Below, piece after piece: positions 49,135 to 57,983 of a stretch of DNA of 64,000 nucleotides. Source of the stretch: Lentibacillus siamensis (lineage in GTDB: Bacteria; Bacillota; Bacilli; Bacillales; Amphibacillaceae); contig NZ_BAAADS010000003.1 of assembly GCF_039522605.1 (NCBI RefSeq), positions 1 through 64,000 on the forward strand, read 5' to 3'. The notes beneath the pieces are model-generated. The model was not told where the DNA came from, made no database searches, and saw only the letters and a program-made list of their open reading frames with translations. A program made the position numbers and the translations under genes. How positions within the stretch are numbered: position 1 is the stretch's first letter; each line of letters opens with the position of its first letter.

Positions 49135-50370
49135 ATGGCAGAAAGAAGAGTTGTAGTTACGGGACTCGGTGCTATATCCCCCGTTGGCAATAATGTCCGG
49201 TCTATGTGGGATAACGTTGTTGCAGGAAATACCGGGATTGATTTTGTTACGAAAGTGGACAAAGATGAATTTCCAGCTAAAGCTGCGGCTGAGGTGAAAG
49301 ATTTTGACCCAACCGTTTTTATTGATAAGAAGGATGTCCGAAAAATGGACCCTTTTACCCAATATGCGGTGGCAGCCGCGAAAATGGCCGTTGATGATGC
49401 AAAACTCGAAATCAATGATGAAATTGCTGACCAGGTTGGCGTGTGGGTCGGCTCAGGCATCGGCGGAATGAAAACATGGGAAGAGCAGCATACAAAGTTT
49501 TTGGAAAAAGGCCCGCGCCGTGTCAGTCCGTTTTTTGTACCGATGATGATTCCGGATATGGCGGCAGGTCAGGTATCGATTCAGCTGGGAGCTAAAGGCA
49601 TTAACTCTTGTTCAACAACGGCATGTGCATCTGGTGCCAGCTCAATTGGTGATGCATATAAAGCAATTCAGCGTGGTCAGGTAGACTATATGATAGCCGG
49701 TGGTGCAGAAGCGCCAATTTCCAATATGGCATTTGCTGGTTTTTGCTCAGCGAAAGCACTGTCAGTAAATGAGGATCCGAAAAAAGCCAGCCGTCCATTT
49801 GATAAGAATCGAGATGGCTTTGTCATGGGTGAAGGTTCCGGTATCCTAATTCTGGAAACATTGGAATCAGCCCAAGCCCGCGGTGCACACATTTACGCTG
49901 AAATTATCGGTTACGGGGCAACGGGTGATGCTTATCATGTCACTGCGCCGGCGGAAGATGGCGAGGGCGCTGCCCGTGCAATGCAGCAGGCCATTGATGA
50001 TGCAGGCATAACGATAACGGATGTTGATTATCTGAATGCGCATGGAACAAGTACCCAGCTCAATGAAAAATATGAGACAATGGCAATCAAAACCGTATTC
50101 GGTAATTATGCCAGGGAATTAGCGGTATCCTCAACTAAAGGTGTTACCGGTCATTTGCTCGGAGCGGCCGGCGGTATCGAATCGGTTATTTCCGTTAAAT
50201 CGATTGAAGATGAGGTTATTCCGCCAACGATTAATTATGAAACACCGGATCCGGATTGTGACTTGGATTACGTGCCGAATGAATCACGAAAACAGGATGT
50301 CAACGTCGTGATGAGCAACTCACTTGGCTTCGGCGGACACAATGTCACATTGCTTTTTAAAAAATATTAA
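49135..50370 (+). CDS. fabF: 3-oxoacyl-ACP synthase II (FabF)
   Basis: A 411-residue elongation condensing enzyme. The nucleophile lies in TTACASGASSIG (Cys about 164), with His about 304 in NAHGTSTQLN and His about 341 in GVTGHLLGAAGG. Full length; ATAGGAGGAG precedes ATG 49135. It elongates acyl-ACP, sets membrane fluidity by making long chains, and is the target of cerulenin-type inhibitors. Confidence 0.96.
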   Translation: MAERRVVVTGLGAISPVGNNVRSMWDNVVAGNTGIDFVTKVDKDEFPAKAAAEVKDFDPTVFIDKKDVRKMDPFTQYAVAAAKMAVDDAKLEINDEIADQVGVWVGSGIGGMKTWEEQHTKFLEKGPRRVSPFFVPMMIPDMAAGQVSIQLGAKGINSCSTTACASGASSIGDAYKAIQRGQVDYMIAGGAEAPISNMAFAGFCSAKALSVNEDPKKASRPFDKNRDGFVMGEGSGILILETLESAQARGAHIYAEIIGYGATGDAYHVTAPAEDGEGAARAMQQAIDDAGITITDVDYLNAHGTSTQLNEKYETMAIKTVFGNYARELAVSSTKGVTGHLLGAAGGIESVISVKSIEDEVIPPTINYETPDPDCDLDYVPNESRKQDVNVVMSNSLGFGGHNVTLLFKKY

Positions 50371-50380
50371 GTTGAGATGA

Positions 50381-50410
50381 GGCTGATCGCTTTGGCGGTC
50401 GGCCTTTTTT
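50381..50410 (+). terminator. Terminator of fabH-fabF
   Basis: GGCTGATCGC (50381-50390), TTTG, GCGGTCGGCC (50395-50404), TTTTTT. Contains two G-U pairs. Confidence 0.88.
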
Positions 50411-50427
50411 GTCTAGAAAAGGTAAAA

Positions 50428-50532
50428 GTGACTGATAAACTTGCTAAAGTGACCGATAAACACATTAACTTGACTGATAAACATGCCTGAGTCACCGATA
50501 AACTCAATAGAGTGACTGATAAAAGTTTCAAC
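50428..50532. repeat. 21-bp phased array, unit core GTGACYGATAAA
   Basis: Five units begin at 50428, 50449, 50470, 50491 and 50512, exactly 21 bp apart: GTGACTGATAAAC, GTGACCGATAAAC, TTGACTGATAAAC, GTCACCGATAAAC, GTGACTGATAAAA. The nine bases between cores are not conserved. Confidence 0.75.
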
Positions 50533-50655
50533 GCGTAATCACTGCTGTTTATATTGCAGGGAAAAAGACACTTAATCCCGCTGGTTTATCATGATTGTCC
50601 AACTGAAACATAGAATAAATAACAAGGTTGTACAAGCATGGGTGGTGGAGTATAA

Positions 50656-50859
50656 ATGGGTAAACTGTTTCTTTTTTTACTCGGGTTTGGACTGGCTGTC
50701 ACCGGTGGCGTTACTATAATTGCATATATGAATTTTTTGCCAGCAGGAATTGAGTGGACTGACTATTTGATTTTTATTAAAAGCCGGCCGGAGTGCTATT
50801 TTTTGCCTGTTGGTTTTTTACTGATGGTGATTGCATTGTATCGATATCCAAACACCTAA
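50656..50859 (+). CDS. Small membrane protein of unknown function
   Basis: A 67-residue protein with two hydrophobic helices (about 4-26 and 46-62) linked by a polar loop with EWTDYLIFIKSRPECYF. GGTGGAG precedes ATG 50656 by 7 bases. No family recognised; it occupies the place of yjaZ in the B. subtilis order but is not similar to it. Confidence 0.6.
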   Translation: MGKLFLFLLGFGLAVTGGVTIIAYMNFLPAGIEWTDYLIFIKSRPECYFLPVGFLLMVIALYRYPNT

Positions 50860-51004
50860 TCTTTTAATCAATCGAATATTTTTTCCGATGATGGTCATAA
50901 TGTATTTTAAATGAACCGTTAAAAAGGCAGCTGCCTGATAACGTTATGCCCGGCGAAAAAATGCTGGCAGTAAACATTTAAAGTGCAAAAAGTGAGGGTT
51001 GTAT

Positions 51005-51766
51005 ATGTTGTATTTACATGATGTTTGGGTGAACTGGTTTGAAGGTGAAGAAAATGGTTACAGTGTGTGTTATTTTCATGAATGGCGGCGGGAGGATCAG
51101 ATTGAACTGCTTGATCAGGTACCGTTACTCTACATATCAGAAGTGCTTTACAACTACATTGAAAATGACATGCAGGATTTGCCGGAAAGCATGCTTAATA
51201 TGGTGTACAAACGGGCCTATTCTCGAAAAGGACAGGAACGTAATGCGCTGGAATATGCATGTGTTGTGACAGACGGGAATGATATCTTGGCCGTTGACAC
51301 GATTGGCTATCATATCCCCGTACGAAAAAGCAGGCTCATCCCAAGGCAGGAACAGCTTGTATTCGACATGATTAAAACAACGCAGCCGGAAACATTTACA
51401 TTTGATGAAAAAATGGCGGAAAAAGAGTATCATATGCTATCGATGGAACCGGAGCTTGTCCATGGATTGACACGTCGGGAGCGGCAATTGAAACAACTTC
51501 TGATGATCGCGCTCGACCAGCTTCGCACAACCAACAATCTGGAAGAACTCCGCTACTGGCTCACGGAATGGGATCCGAAGCAGTATCCGTTCATCCGCTA
51601 CATGAATGAAGATACGGTCTGGAACACATTGTATGAAGGTGTTAAACAGGGCTGGAGTTCATCGCATGAAGAACTTTGTCAAAAAATGATTAAAGGACAA
51701 CCATTCCTCGAAAAAATGTGGGAAGCCGAACAATCGTCGGATAAAAATAAATCGAAGCAGCAGTAA
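51005..51766 (+). CDS. yjbA: DUF3603 family protein (YjbA-like)
   Basis: A 253-residue cytosolic protein. YLHDVWVNWFEGEENGYSVC at the start, ALEYACVVTDGNDILAVDTI near 80, PRQEQLVFDMI near 115, and LRYWLTEWDPKQYPFIRYM near 180 match YjbA (DUF3603), which lies before trpS in B. subtilis as here. ATG 51005 is chosen with GAGGG 6 bases upstream. Function unknown. Confidence 0.88.
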   Translation: MLYLHDVWVNWFEGEENGYSVCYFHEWRREDQIELLDQVPLLYISEVLYNYIENDMQDLPESMLNMVYKRAYSRKGQERNALEYACVVTDGNDILAVDTIGYHIPVRKSRLIPRQEQLVFDMIKTTQPETFTFDEKMAEKEYHMLSMEPELVHGLTRRERQLKQLLMIALDQLRTTNNLEELRYWLTEWDPKQYPFIRYMNEDTVWNTLYEGVKQGWSSSHEELCQKMIKGQPFLEKMWEAEQSSDKNKSKQQ

Positions 51767-51779
51767 ATTGTGGAAAAGA

Positions 51780-51840
51780 GCGATCCCGGTTAAGGGAACC
51801 CCTTTTTTGGGGACTCCTCCTTGGCCGGGGTTGCTTTTTT
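51780..51840 (+). terminator. Terminator of yjbA
   Basis: GCGATCCCGGTTAAGG (51780-51795) pairs with CCTTGGCCGGGGTTGC (51819-51834) around an inner AACCCC/GGGG hairpin, followed by TTTTTT. Confidence 0.8.
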
Positions 51841-51859
51841 CGTTTTTGAAGCAGCGGGT

Positions 51860-51960
51860 TAACAGGGGAATAACGGGAGAACCGCGGATATATCGGGAGA
51901 AGAACTGATTTAACGGGAGAACCGCCGTTATATCGACAGAAGAACCATTACCGACAACGA
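51860..51960. repeat. 20-bp phased array, unit core TAWCGGGAGAA
   Basis: TAACGGGAGA at 51871, TATCGGGAGA at 51891, TAACGGGAGA at 51911 and TATCGACAGA at 51931, exactly 20 bp apart, with a shorter partial unit at 51860. Alternating TAAC and TATC. Confidence 0.75.
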
Positions 51961-51978
51961 ATTTATCACTGGAAACAA

Positions 51979-52011
51979 GAAAAGCACTCCCACAGCAGGG
52001 AAGTGCTTTTC
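51979..52011. terminator. Terminator of trpS
   Basis: GAAAAGCACTCCC (51979-51991) and GGGAAGTGCTTTTC (51998-52011). Stem with A/T-rich outer part; works on the minus strand for trpS. Confidence 0.8.
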
Positions 52012-52017
52012 TACAGT

Positions 52018-53016
52018 TTATTTCTTTTTCCGAACCCGGCCCAGTCCCATCGCTTTTTTTGCTTTGCGGAGCATTTTATTGGCTGCAAAGGATGCTTTAT
52101 CAGCGCCATCATCCAATATTTCATCCAGCTTTTCTGAATCAATCAACTCATAATAACGTTTTTGGATTGGCTCAAGTACACTCACGACTGCATCAGCAAC
52201 GTCCTGTTTGAAATCCCCATAGCCTTTTCCTTCATAGGCAGTTTCGATTTCCTCGACAGATTTGCCGGTGCAGGCGGATTGAATCGTAATCAGATTGGAT
52301 ACACCGGGTTTATTCTCTTTATCAAATTTCACTATACCTTCTGAGTCGGTCACGGCGCTCTTCACCTTTTTAACAATTTTCTTCGGCTCATCCAGCATCG
52401 AAATAAATCCTTTCTCATTGGAATCGGATTTGCTCATTTTTTTGGTCGGATCCTGCAGCGACATAATCCGTGCACCGGACTTGGGGATACTTACATCCGG
52501 TACGGTTAAAATATCGTTGAATTTGTTATTGAAACGTTGCGCGAGATTACGTGTCAGTTCCATATGCTGCTTTTGATCATCACCGACAGGAACGATATCG
52601 GTTTTATACAGTAAAATATCTGCTGCCATCAATGGTGGATAGGTTAACAGCGACGAAGAAACGGCTTCCTTGCTGCCGGTTGCTTTGTCTTTGAACTGGG
52701 TCATCCGCTCCAGCTCACCGATATAACTGATGCACTGCATGATCCAGCCCATTTGCGTGTGAGCCGGGACTTCCGACTGAATAAACAGTGTAGTTTTCTC
52801 AGGATCAATACCGGATGCAAGGTACAATGCTGCAAGTGACCGGATATTGCGGCGCAGCTCCAGTCTGTCCTGGGGAACTGTAACAGCATGTTCATCGACA
52901 ATGCAATAGTAGCAATGATGATCCTCTTGCAGCGGGATAAAATGCTGCATCGCGCCTAAGTAATTTCCAATTGTCAGTGTTCCGCTTGGTTGAATTCCGG
53001 AAAATATGGTTTTCAT
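52018..53016 (-). CDS. trpS: Tryptophanyl-tRNA synthetase
   Basis: A 332-residue class Ic synthetase. The HIGH-like motif is PSGTLTIGNY (residues 9-18), DEHAVTVPQ and QSEVPAHTQMGWI follow, and KKMSKSD is the KMSKS loop near 195. It charges tRNA(Trp) with tryptophan. I choose the start at 53016 (GGAG about 10 bases upstream); the longer frame to 53082 runs into the T-box terminator. A T-box leader precedes the gene. Confidence 0.95.
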   Translation of the reverse strand: MKTIFSGIQPSGTLTIGNYLGAMQHFIPLQEDHHCYYCIVDEHAVTVPQDRLELRRNIRSLAALYLASGIDPEKTTLFIQSEVPAHTQMGWIMQCISYIGELERMTQFKDKATGSKEAVSSSLLTYPPLMAADILLYKTDIVPVGDDQKQHMELTRNLAQRFNNKFNDILTVPDVSIPKSGARIMSLQDPTKKMSKSDSNEKGFISMLDEPKKIVKKVKSAVTDSEGIVKFDKENKPGVSNLITIQSACTGKSVEEIETAYEGKGYGDFKQDVADAVVSVLEPIQKRYYELIDSEKLDEILDDGADKASFAANKMLRKAKKAMGLGRVRKKK

Positions 53017-53054
53017 CTTTTCACACTCCATTTCGATTTCCGGGAAAATGGACA

Positions 53055-53260
53055 ATAAAAAAAATCCATTTATCCCTGTCAAAAGGGACGAATGAACCGC
53101 GGTGCCACCCTATTTATCCCGCCATTACGACGAAATCACTTCATTGTAAAAAGCTCCAAAGTCCAATTCCAATTTACCTTGATACTTGTTTTCACCGGCC
53201 ACAAGTTCTCTGAAAATCAGCGGGTAATTGTACTGTGCCTTTTTCATAGCTGTTTATATG
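53055..53260 (-). promoter_or_regulatory. T-box leader (tRNA-sensing riboswitch) of trpS
   Basis: On the minus strand the signature AGGGTGGCACCGCGG is at 53097-53111, followed by a terminator stem: TTCATTCGTCCC, then GGGATAAATGG and a run of Ts (about 53057-53095). Upstream DNA to about 53250 would form stem I; TGG triplets suited to tRNA(Trp) occur there (for example AATTGGAATTGGAC). Uncharged tRNA(Trp) should allow read-through. Confidence 0.92.
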
Positions 53261-53488
53261 TGTTTATATAATTATAAATCATTTTTGGAAAGAAAAGCAA
53301 GTCAAATTGATCAGCTGTTCAGCGACTATGATGTTGGACGATTACTGTTCAGGTTTTTGGGAAACGGATACTTTCCAGTGTATTGAAGTATTCTATAATG
53401 AGACCTAATGCAACAACACTTATGGATTAAGTTGTATAATTAAATAGAAAATATGTTATACGGACTGAAATGGAAAGGAGTCTGCTTG

Positions 53489-54676
53489 ATGAAAGATGAA
53501 TTAATGAAAATGCTGGAAGAACGGGAAGATGAAATGATCGAAATTCGCCGTTATTTACACGAACATCCGGAACTTTCTTTTAAAGAAGAAAAAACGGCAG
53601 CGTACATTGCTGATTTTTACAAAGGAAAAGATGTCGAAATAGAAACGAATGTGGGAAATGGACATGGCATCATTGTTACCATAAACGGAGGATTGCGGGG
53701 TAAATCAGTTGGGCTTCGCGCCGATTTTGATGCGCTGCCGATTCATGAGGAGGCGGATGTTCCGTTTAAATCAGCTAATGAAGGTGTAATGCATGCATGC
53801 GGACATGATGCCCATACAGCATACTTGCTGATTTTGGCGGATTGCCTCATCCAGTTAAAAGATCAAATCAAAGGAACGATAAAAATTGTTCACCAGCATG
53901 CAGAGGAGCAGCCCCCTGGTGGTGCCAAAAGTATCGTGGATTCCGGAAAGCTTGATGATCTGGAAGCGATTTTCGGTATTCATGTTCTGCCAATGGCACC
54001 AGCTGGCACAGTTGGCTATCATAGCGGCTATTCATTTAATGGCCGTACGTATTTTAAATTGCGAATACAGGGACTTGGCGGACACGGATCATCACCCGAC
54101 AAAGCGAATGACGCCATCGTTGCAGGCGCTCACTTTGTAACAGCAGTACAAACCGTTGTCAGCCGCCGTGTTGATCCAATGAATGCCGGGGTCGTGACAA
54201 TCGGTTCATTTGATGGAAAGGGCAGCTTTAACGTCATAAAGGACAGTATTGAAATTGAAGGCGATATTCGCTATTCAAATGAAGAAACACAGAACGTTAT
54301 TGACAAAGAATTTCATCGGATTGTAAAAGGCGTGGAAGAATTATTTGGTGTGACGTGTGAACTTACGTATACACCTGACTATCCACCATTGTACAACGAT
54401 CCCGAGTTGACTGCGTTTGTTGCAGAAGTCCTGAACAACCTTAAAGATAAAAGCATCAAAGAAGTAAAAGAATTTCCGAAAATGGCACCATCTGATGACT
54501 TTGCATACTATCTGGAAAAAATCCCTGGATCCTATTTCTATATTGGCTGTACACCAAAAGGGGTGGATGAGCCTTACTTTAACCACCATCCAAAATTCGA
54601 TATTGATGAGGATGCGATTTTGGTTGCTGCCAAATCAGTTGGCCATGTTGCTTGCAGTTATTTAGGCATGGAGTGA
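53489..54676 (+). CDS. M20 family amidohydrolase (N-acyl-amino-acid hydrolase type)
   Basis: A 395-residue metallohydrolase. IRRYLHEHPELSFKEEKTAA near 20, MHACGHDAHTAYLLIL near 100 (Cys and His metal ligands), VHQHAEEQPPGGAK near 135 (catalytic Glu) and FYIGC near 350 define the YxeP/HipO/AmhX-type amidohydrolases, which remove acyl groups from amino acids. AAAGGAG supports ATG 53489; an earlier ATG at 53453 has no site. Cytosolic. Confidence 0.92.
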   Translation: MKDELMKMLEEREDEMIEIRRYLHEHPELSFKEEKTAAYIADFYKGKDVEIETNVGNGHGIIVTINGGLRGKSVGLRADFDALPIHEEADVPFKSANEGVMHACGHDAHTAYLLILADCLIQLKDQIKGTIKIVHQHAEEQPPGGAKSIVDSGKLDDLEAIFGIHVLPMAPAGTVGYHSGYSFNGRTYFKLRIQGLGGHGSSPDKANDAIVAGAHFVTAVQTVVSRRVDPMNAGVVTIGSFDGKGSFNVIKDSIEIEGDIRYSNEETQNVIDKEFHRIVKGVEELFGVTCELTYTPDYPPLYNDPELTAFVAEVLNNLKDKSIKEVKEFPKMAPSDDFAYYLEKIPGSYFYIGCTPKGVDEPYFNHHPKFDIDEDAILVAAKSVGHVACSYLGME

Positions 54677-54680
54677 TAGA

Positions 54681-54720
54681 AAAAAACAGCTTTATCCGCC
54701 ATGGATGAAGCTGTTTTTTT
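54681..54720. terminator. Terminator after the M20 gene
   Basis: AAAAAACAGCTTTATCC and GGATGAAGCTGTTTTTTT; works on the plus strand and possibly on both. Confidence 0.88.
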
Positions 54721-54837
54721 ATTCTGTTGTAAACGGAACTATAATTACTGCGAAGTGGATTCCACACATTAATTTCATTTTTAAAGAGAATAATCTATAC
54801 TTAAGGTAATGTGTACATACATAAGGAGGAAATGTTT

Positions 54838-56058
54838 GTGATCATTGCGATCATCTTTTTATTAGTTGTTTCATTTTTCTTTTCGGGAAGTGAAACGGCG
54901 CTAACTGCCACAAACAAAATGAGACTGCAAACGAAGGCGTCCAATGGGGACAATAAATCTGGGAAGTTGTTGAAACTGGTATCCAGGCCGAGTGAATTTA
55001 TCACGACTATATTGATCGGGAACAATATTGCCAATATTTTACTTCCCACACTGGTAACAACACTCGCCATTCAATATGGGATCAATGTTGGAATTGCCTC
55101 GGCTGTTTTGACCATTACAATTATTGTCTTTTCAGAGGTAATACCCAAATCCGTTGCGGCGGCGTTCCCCGAACGTATTTCATTTCTGGTATATCCGATC
55201 ATCCGATTTTTTGTAACTATTTTTAAACCGATAACATTTGTATTAAACTGGCTGACAGGTTCCATAACAAAAACATTATCCAAGGGTGAGGCAGAACCTG
55301 TGTCTGTGTCAAAAGAAGAACTTCGGGCAATCGTTGAAATTGCTGATTCTGAAGGCATGCTTAAAAAAGATGAGTCCTATCGAATCAAAGGGGTTCTTGA
55401 TTTTCATAATTTAAATGTGAAAGATGTATTAAAAACGCCGCGTGTGGATATCGTTGCATTGCAGCATACAGCTGGATACGAGGAAGTTAGAGATGTTGTT
55501 ATTCAAAACCCTTTTACAAGGTATCCCATTTATGATGATGATATTGACAATATCGTTGCGGTGTTTCATTCAAAGTATTTGATTCAATGGTCTACAATGC
55601 CTGATAAACCCCTTAAATCCCTAAGTGATACCAGCCCGTTGATTGTGTATGAGTTTAACTCCATTGAATGGGTGTTTCGTCAAATGACAAAAGAAAAAAA
55701 GCATATGGCTGTTGTATTGGATGAGTATGGTGGAACAGAAGGGATTGTAACCCACGAGGATATCATTGAGACCATGATTGGTTTGGAAATTAAAGATGAA
55801 ATTGATTCGGAAAGCAATTCAATGGTTGAAAAGTTAACGGAAACGGAAATTATTTGTGATGGTAAGATTACGTTGCATCACTTAAATTCCATTTTTAATA
55901 CGTCGATACCGGAAGATGAAGATGTTCTGGCGGGATATCTGTTAAAAGAATTTAATCACTTTCCTGCAGGGGGAGAAGTGATGGAGAGAAAGGACTTAAC
56001 CTTTAAAATAATGGAAGTGGAAGACAGGACGATTAGTAAGGTTCAAATTAGTAAATAA
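54838..56058 (+). CDS. CNNM/CBS-domain membrane protein (HlyC/CorC family)
   Basis: A 406-residue protein: DUF21/CNNM membrane domain (FFSGSETALTATNKMRLQTK near 11-30, IIVFSEVIPKSVAAAFP near 95-111), two CBS domains (about 190-310, VLDEYGGTEGIVTHEDIIE near 300), and a C-terminal CorC_HlyC domain. B. subtilis relatives such as YhdP (MpfA) export Mg2+. GTG 54838 is chosen because AAGGAGG (54823-54829) is then 8 bases away; ATG 54832 would be only 2. Confidence 0.92.
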   Translation: MIIAIIFLLVVSFFFSGSETALTATNKMRLQTKASNGDNKSGKLLKLVSRPSEFITTILIGNNIANILLPTLVTTLAIQYGINVGIASAVLTITIIVFSEVIPKSVAAAFPERISFLVYPIIRFFVTIFKPITFVLNWLTGSITKTLSKGEAEPVSVSKEELRAIVEIADSEGMLKKDESYRIKGVLDFHNLNVKDVLKTPRVDIVALQHTAGYEEVRDVVIQNPFTRYPIYDDDIDNIVAVFHSKYLIQWSTMPDKPLKSLSDTSPLIVYEFNSIEWVFRQMTKEKKHMAVVLDEYGGTEGIVTHEDIIETMIGLEIKDEIDSESNSMVEKLTETEIICDGKITLHHLNSIFNTSIPEDEDVLAGYLLKEFNHFPAGGEVMERKDLTFKIMEVEDRTISKVQISK

Positions 56059-56075
56059 CACAGGTGAACAATTGA

Positions 56076-56121
56076 CAACAACAGAGCCCGCGCCTGATAT
56101 CAGATGCGGGCTTGTTGTCGT
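56076..56121. terminator. Terminator after the CNNM gene
   Basis: ACAACAGAGCCCGC, loop, GCGGGCTTGTTGT. Stem with one bulge, followed by CGTTT. Confidence 0.8.
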
Positions 56122-56150
56122 TTACAAGGCATTCAACCTGAAAAAATTTA

Positions 56151-56381
56151 TCACTGGGGGCTATGTTGGATGATTTTTGCCTGAAAATCCATTTTGTTAA
56201 TTCGATTTATAATATCGGAAATGCTTGTTACGGTATTATTAAACTCCACACGGGCATTTTCCATCTTCCAACTGACTTGTATTTGCGCAACACCATCCAT
56301 TTTTGAAACGGCTTTCTCGATTTTTGCAGGGCAATTCGGACAATGCATACCTTTGACATCCAAGGATATTGCTTCTGTCAT
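56151..56381 (-). CDS. Heavy-metal-associated (HMA) domain protein
   Basis: A 76-residue ferredoxin-fold HMA protein: SLDVKGMHCPNCPAKIEKAV carries M-x-C-x2-C at about residues 11-15, the Cu(I)-binding motif of CopZ-type chaperones. The rest (VSKMDGVAQIQVSWKMENAR) fits the fold. I choose ATG 56381; a longer frame to 56408 would cover the AAAGGTGG site. No copper ATPase nearby. The stretch 56382-56630 has no other gene. Confidence 0.85.
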   Translation of the reverse strand: MTEAISLDVKGMHCPNCPAKIEKAVSKMDGVAQIQVSWKMENARVEFNNTVTSISDIINRINKMDFQAKIIQHSPQ

Positions 56382-56630
56382 TTTGCTATTCACCACCTTT
56401 CGTGTCAATATTGTTATTAGCCATAATTCATTTTACTTCGCTTTATTGAAATTTATGAAAAGGCTTTTGCTGTCATTGATAGAATTCATTCAACATTCGA
56501 CAGGCCGAGGGAAATCATTCCGGAAACTGTTTTATTTGATGAATAAAGGGAATATTGCCTATAAAAGATTACCAAAGTGCAATCTTATTTTTTTTCAGTT
56601 TGTCAGACGTGTTATCGGAGGTGAGTAGGA

Positions 56631-56708
56631 ATGAAGAAAACACTCGTAATTTTTGACGTTCTTGCAGTTATCATGGTGGTATTTTTTTGGACGATAGAGT
56701 TTATGTAA
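56631..56708 (+). CDS. 25-residue membrane peptide
   Basis: ATG 56631 has a strong GGAGGTGAGTAGGA site and opens a 25-codon frame: Lys-Lys start, then one hydrophobic helix (VIFDVLAVIMVVFFWT) and a short end. It is followed by a terminator, so it would be a single-gene transcript. No family recognised. Confidence 0.5.
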   Translation: MKKTLVIFDVLAVIMVVFFWTIEFM

Positions 56709-56738
56709 CTGAATAGTATAATCGATTAGAATTGAAAC

Positions 56739-56778
56739 ATAACCCTCAGTCTTTCACAAAAGGCATGAGGGTTATTTT
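56739..56778 (+). terminator. Terminator after the 25-residue peptide gene
   Basis: ATAACCCTCA (56739-56748) and TGAGGGTTAT (56766-56775), then TTT. Confidence 0.8.
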
Positions 56779-56897
56779 GTTGAACGGATGTAATGATACA
56801 GGCTTTTTCTATTTAAAAGGATTGCTACAATTACAAAAATTACGTGCTAAAATAGGAATGGGTTGATAGATTAATAATAAAGGAGTGTGTTTAACAA

Positions 56898-57788
56898 ATG
56901 AACATAGATTATTTGGAAATGTTTTGTCAGGTAATTGAGGAGGGAAGCATCAGTCAAGCAGCTCGCATCGGGTATATCTCGCAACCAGCAGTGACAAGTA
57001 AGATACGGCAGCTGGAAAAGCATTATGGTACTGAGTTATTCGATAGAACTGGTGGGAAATTGCACCTCACAGCGTCGGGTTCTGCCCTGTATCCGTACGC
57101 AAAGGAGATCATTGATTTTTTCAATCAATCTGAAGAAGCGGTAAAAGGCATTACACATCTTGAAGCATCCACATTAAATATAGGAGCAAGTTTAACAATT
57201 GGTGAATATCTTTTGCCAGGTATATTGGGAGAATTTCAAAAAGAGAATAGGAATTTAAAGCTGAATTTAGCTATTGGAAACACACCAAATATTGTTGCTC
57301 AGCTGGAGAATCGGGACATTGACATTGCATTGGTAGAAGGCATTGTTACACATGATGATTTTCATATAGAAAAATTTTCGGAAGATGAGCTGATCATGGT
57401 TATTCCAAGTAATCATCATTGGAATGATCGAAGTGAAATAAGCATCGAAGAATTGCCTGAAGAAAAAATGATTTGGAGAGAAAAAAATGCCGGTATTAGG
57501 GAGATCGTTGAAAATGTATTACAGGAAAATAATGTGTTAGACAAAGTGAAGAGTTATATGGAGTTGGGTAGTACGCAATCTATTAAAAGCGCTGTTGAGG
57601 CGGGGATGGGTATTAGTATCCTACCAAAATTATCTGTGAAAAGGGAGCTTGAGTTAGGAGTTTTAAAACATGTGACAATCTCCGACATTCATATTACCAG
57701 GGATTTATCGGTAATAAAAATTGCTTCCCGCTTTCCAAAAAAGAGTATGAATTCGTTTATCTTCTATTTGAAAAAGGTAACAACATGA
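56898..57788 (+). CDS. LysR family regulator of the sulfide cluster
   Basis: A 296-residue LysR-type regulator: helix-turn-helix GSISQAARIGYISQPAVTSK near 16-35, QLEKHYGTELFDRTGGKLHL, then a two-lobed sensor domain (LNIGASLTIGEYLLPGILGE near 92). It resembles CysL/YwfK-type regulators of sulfur metabolism. Same direction as the SQR gene, with 195 bases between; the SQR promoter has TATAAT at 57942-57947 but a poor -35, which suits activation. Confidence 0.88.
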   Translation: MNIDYLEMFCQVIEEGSISQAARIGYISQPAVTSKIRQLEKHYGTELFDRTGGKLHLTASGSALYPYAKEIIDFFNQSEEAVKGITHLEASTLNIGASLTIGEYLLPGILGEFQKENRNLKLNLAIGNTPNIVAQLENRDIDIALVEGIVTHDDFHIEKFSEDELIMVIPSNHHWNDRSEISIEELPEEKMIWREKNAGIREIVENVLQENNVLDKVKSYMELGSTQSIKSAVEAGMGISILPKLSVKRELELGVLKHVTISDIHITRDLSVIKIASRFPKKSMNSFIFYLKKVTT

Positions 57789-57983
57789 TGTAAAAGAAGT
57801 TTTTTGAGCTTATATAATCCTTCATTCTTTAGGTTATACCCCATAAAAATTATCTATTATTCACTATTTTTAACGTGTGATACCATTTATTTATGTTAAA
57901 TATTTACTTTCGAAGTTATGTAACAAGCCCTCATTCTAAAGTATAATGTTCTACTATTGCAACCGATTACAAGAAGGATGGAA

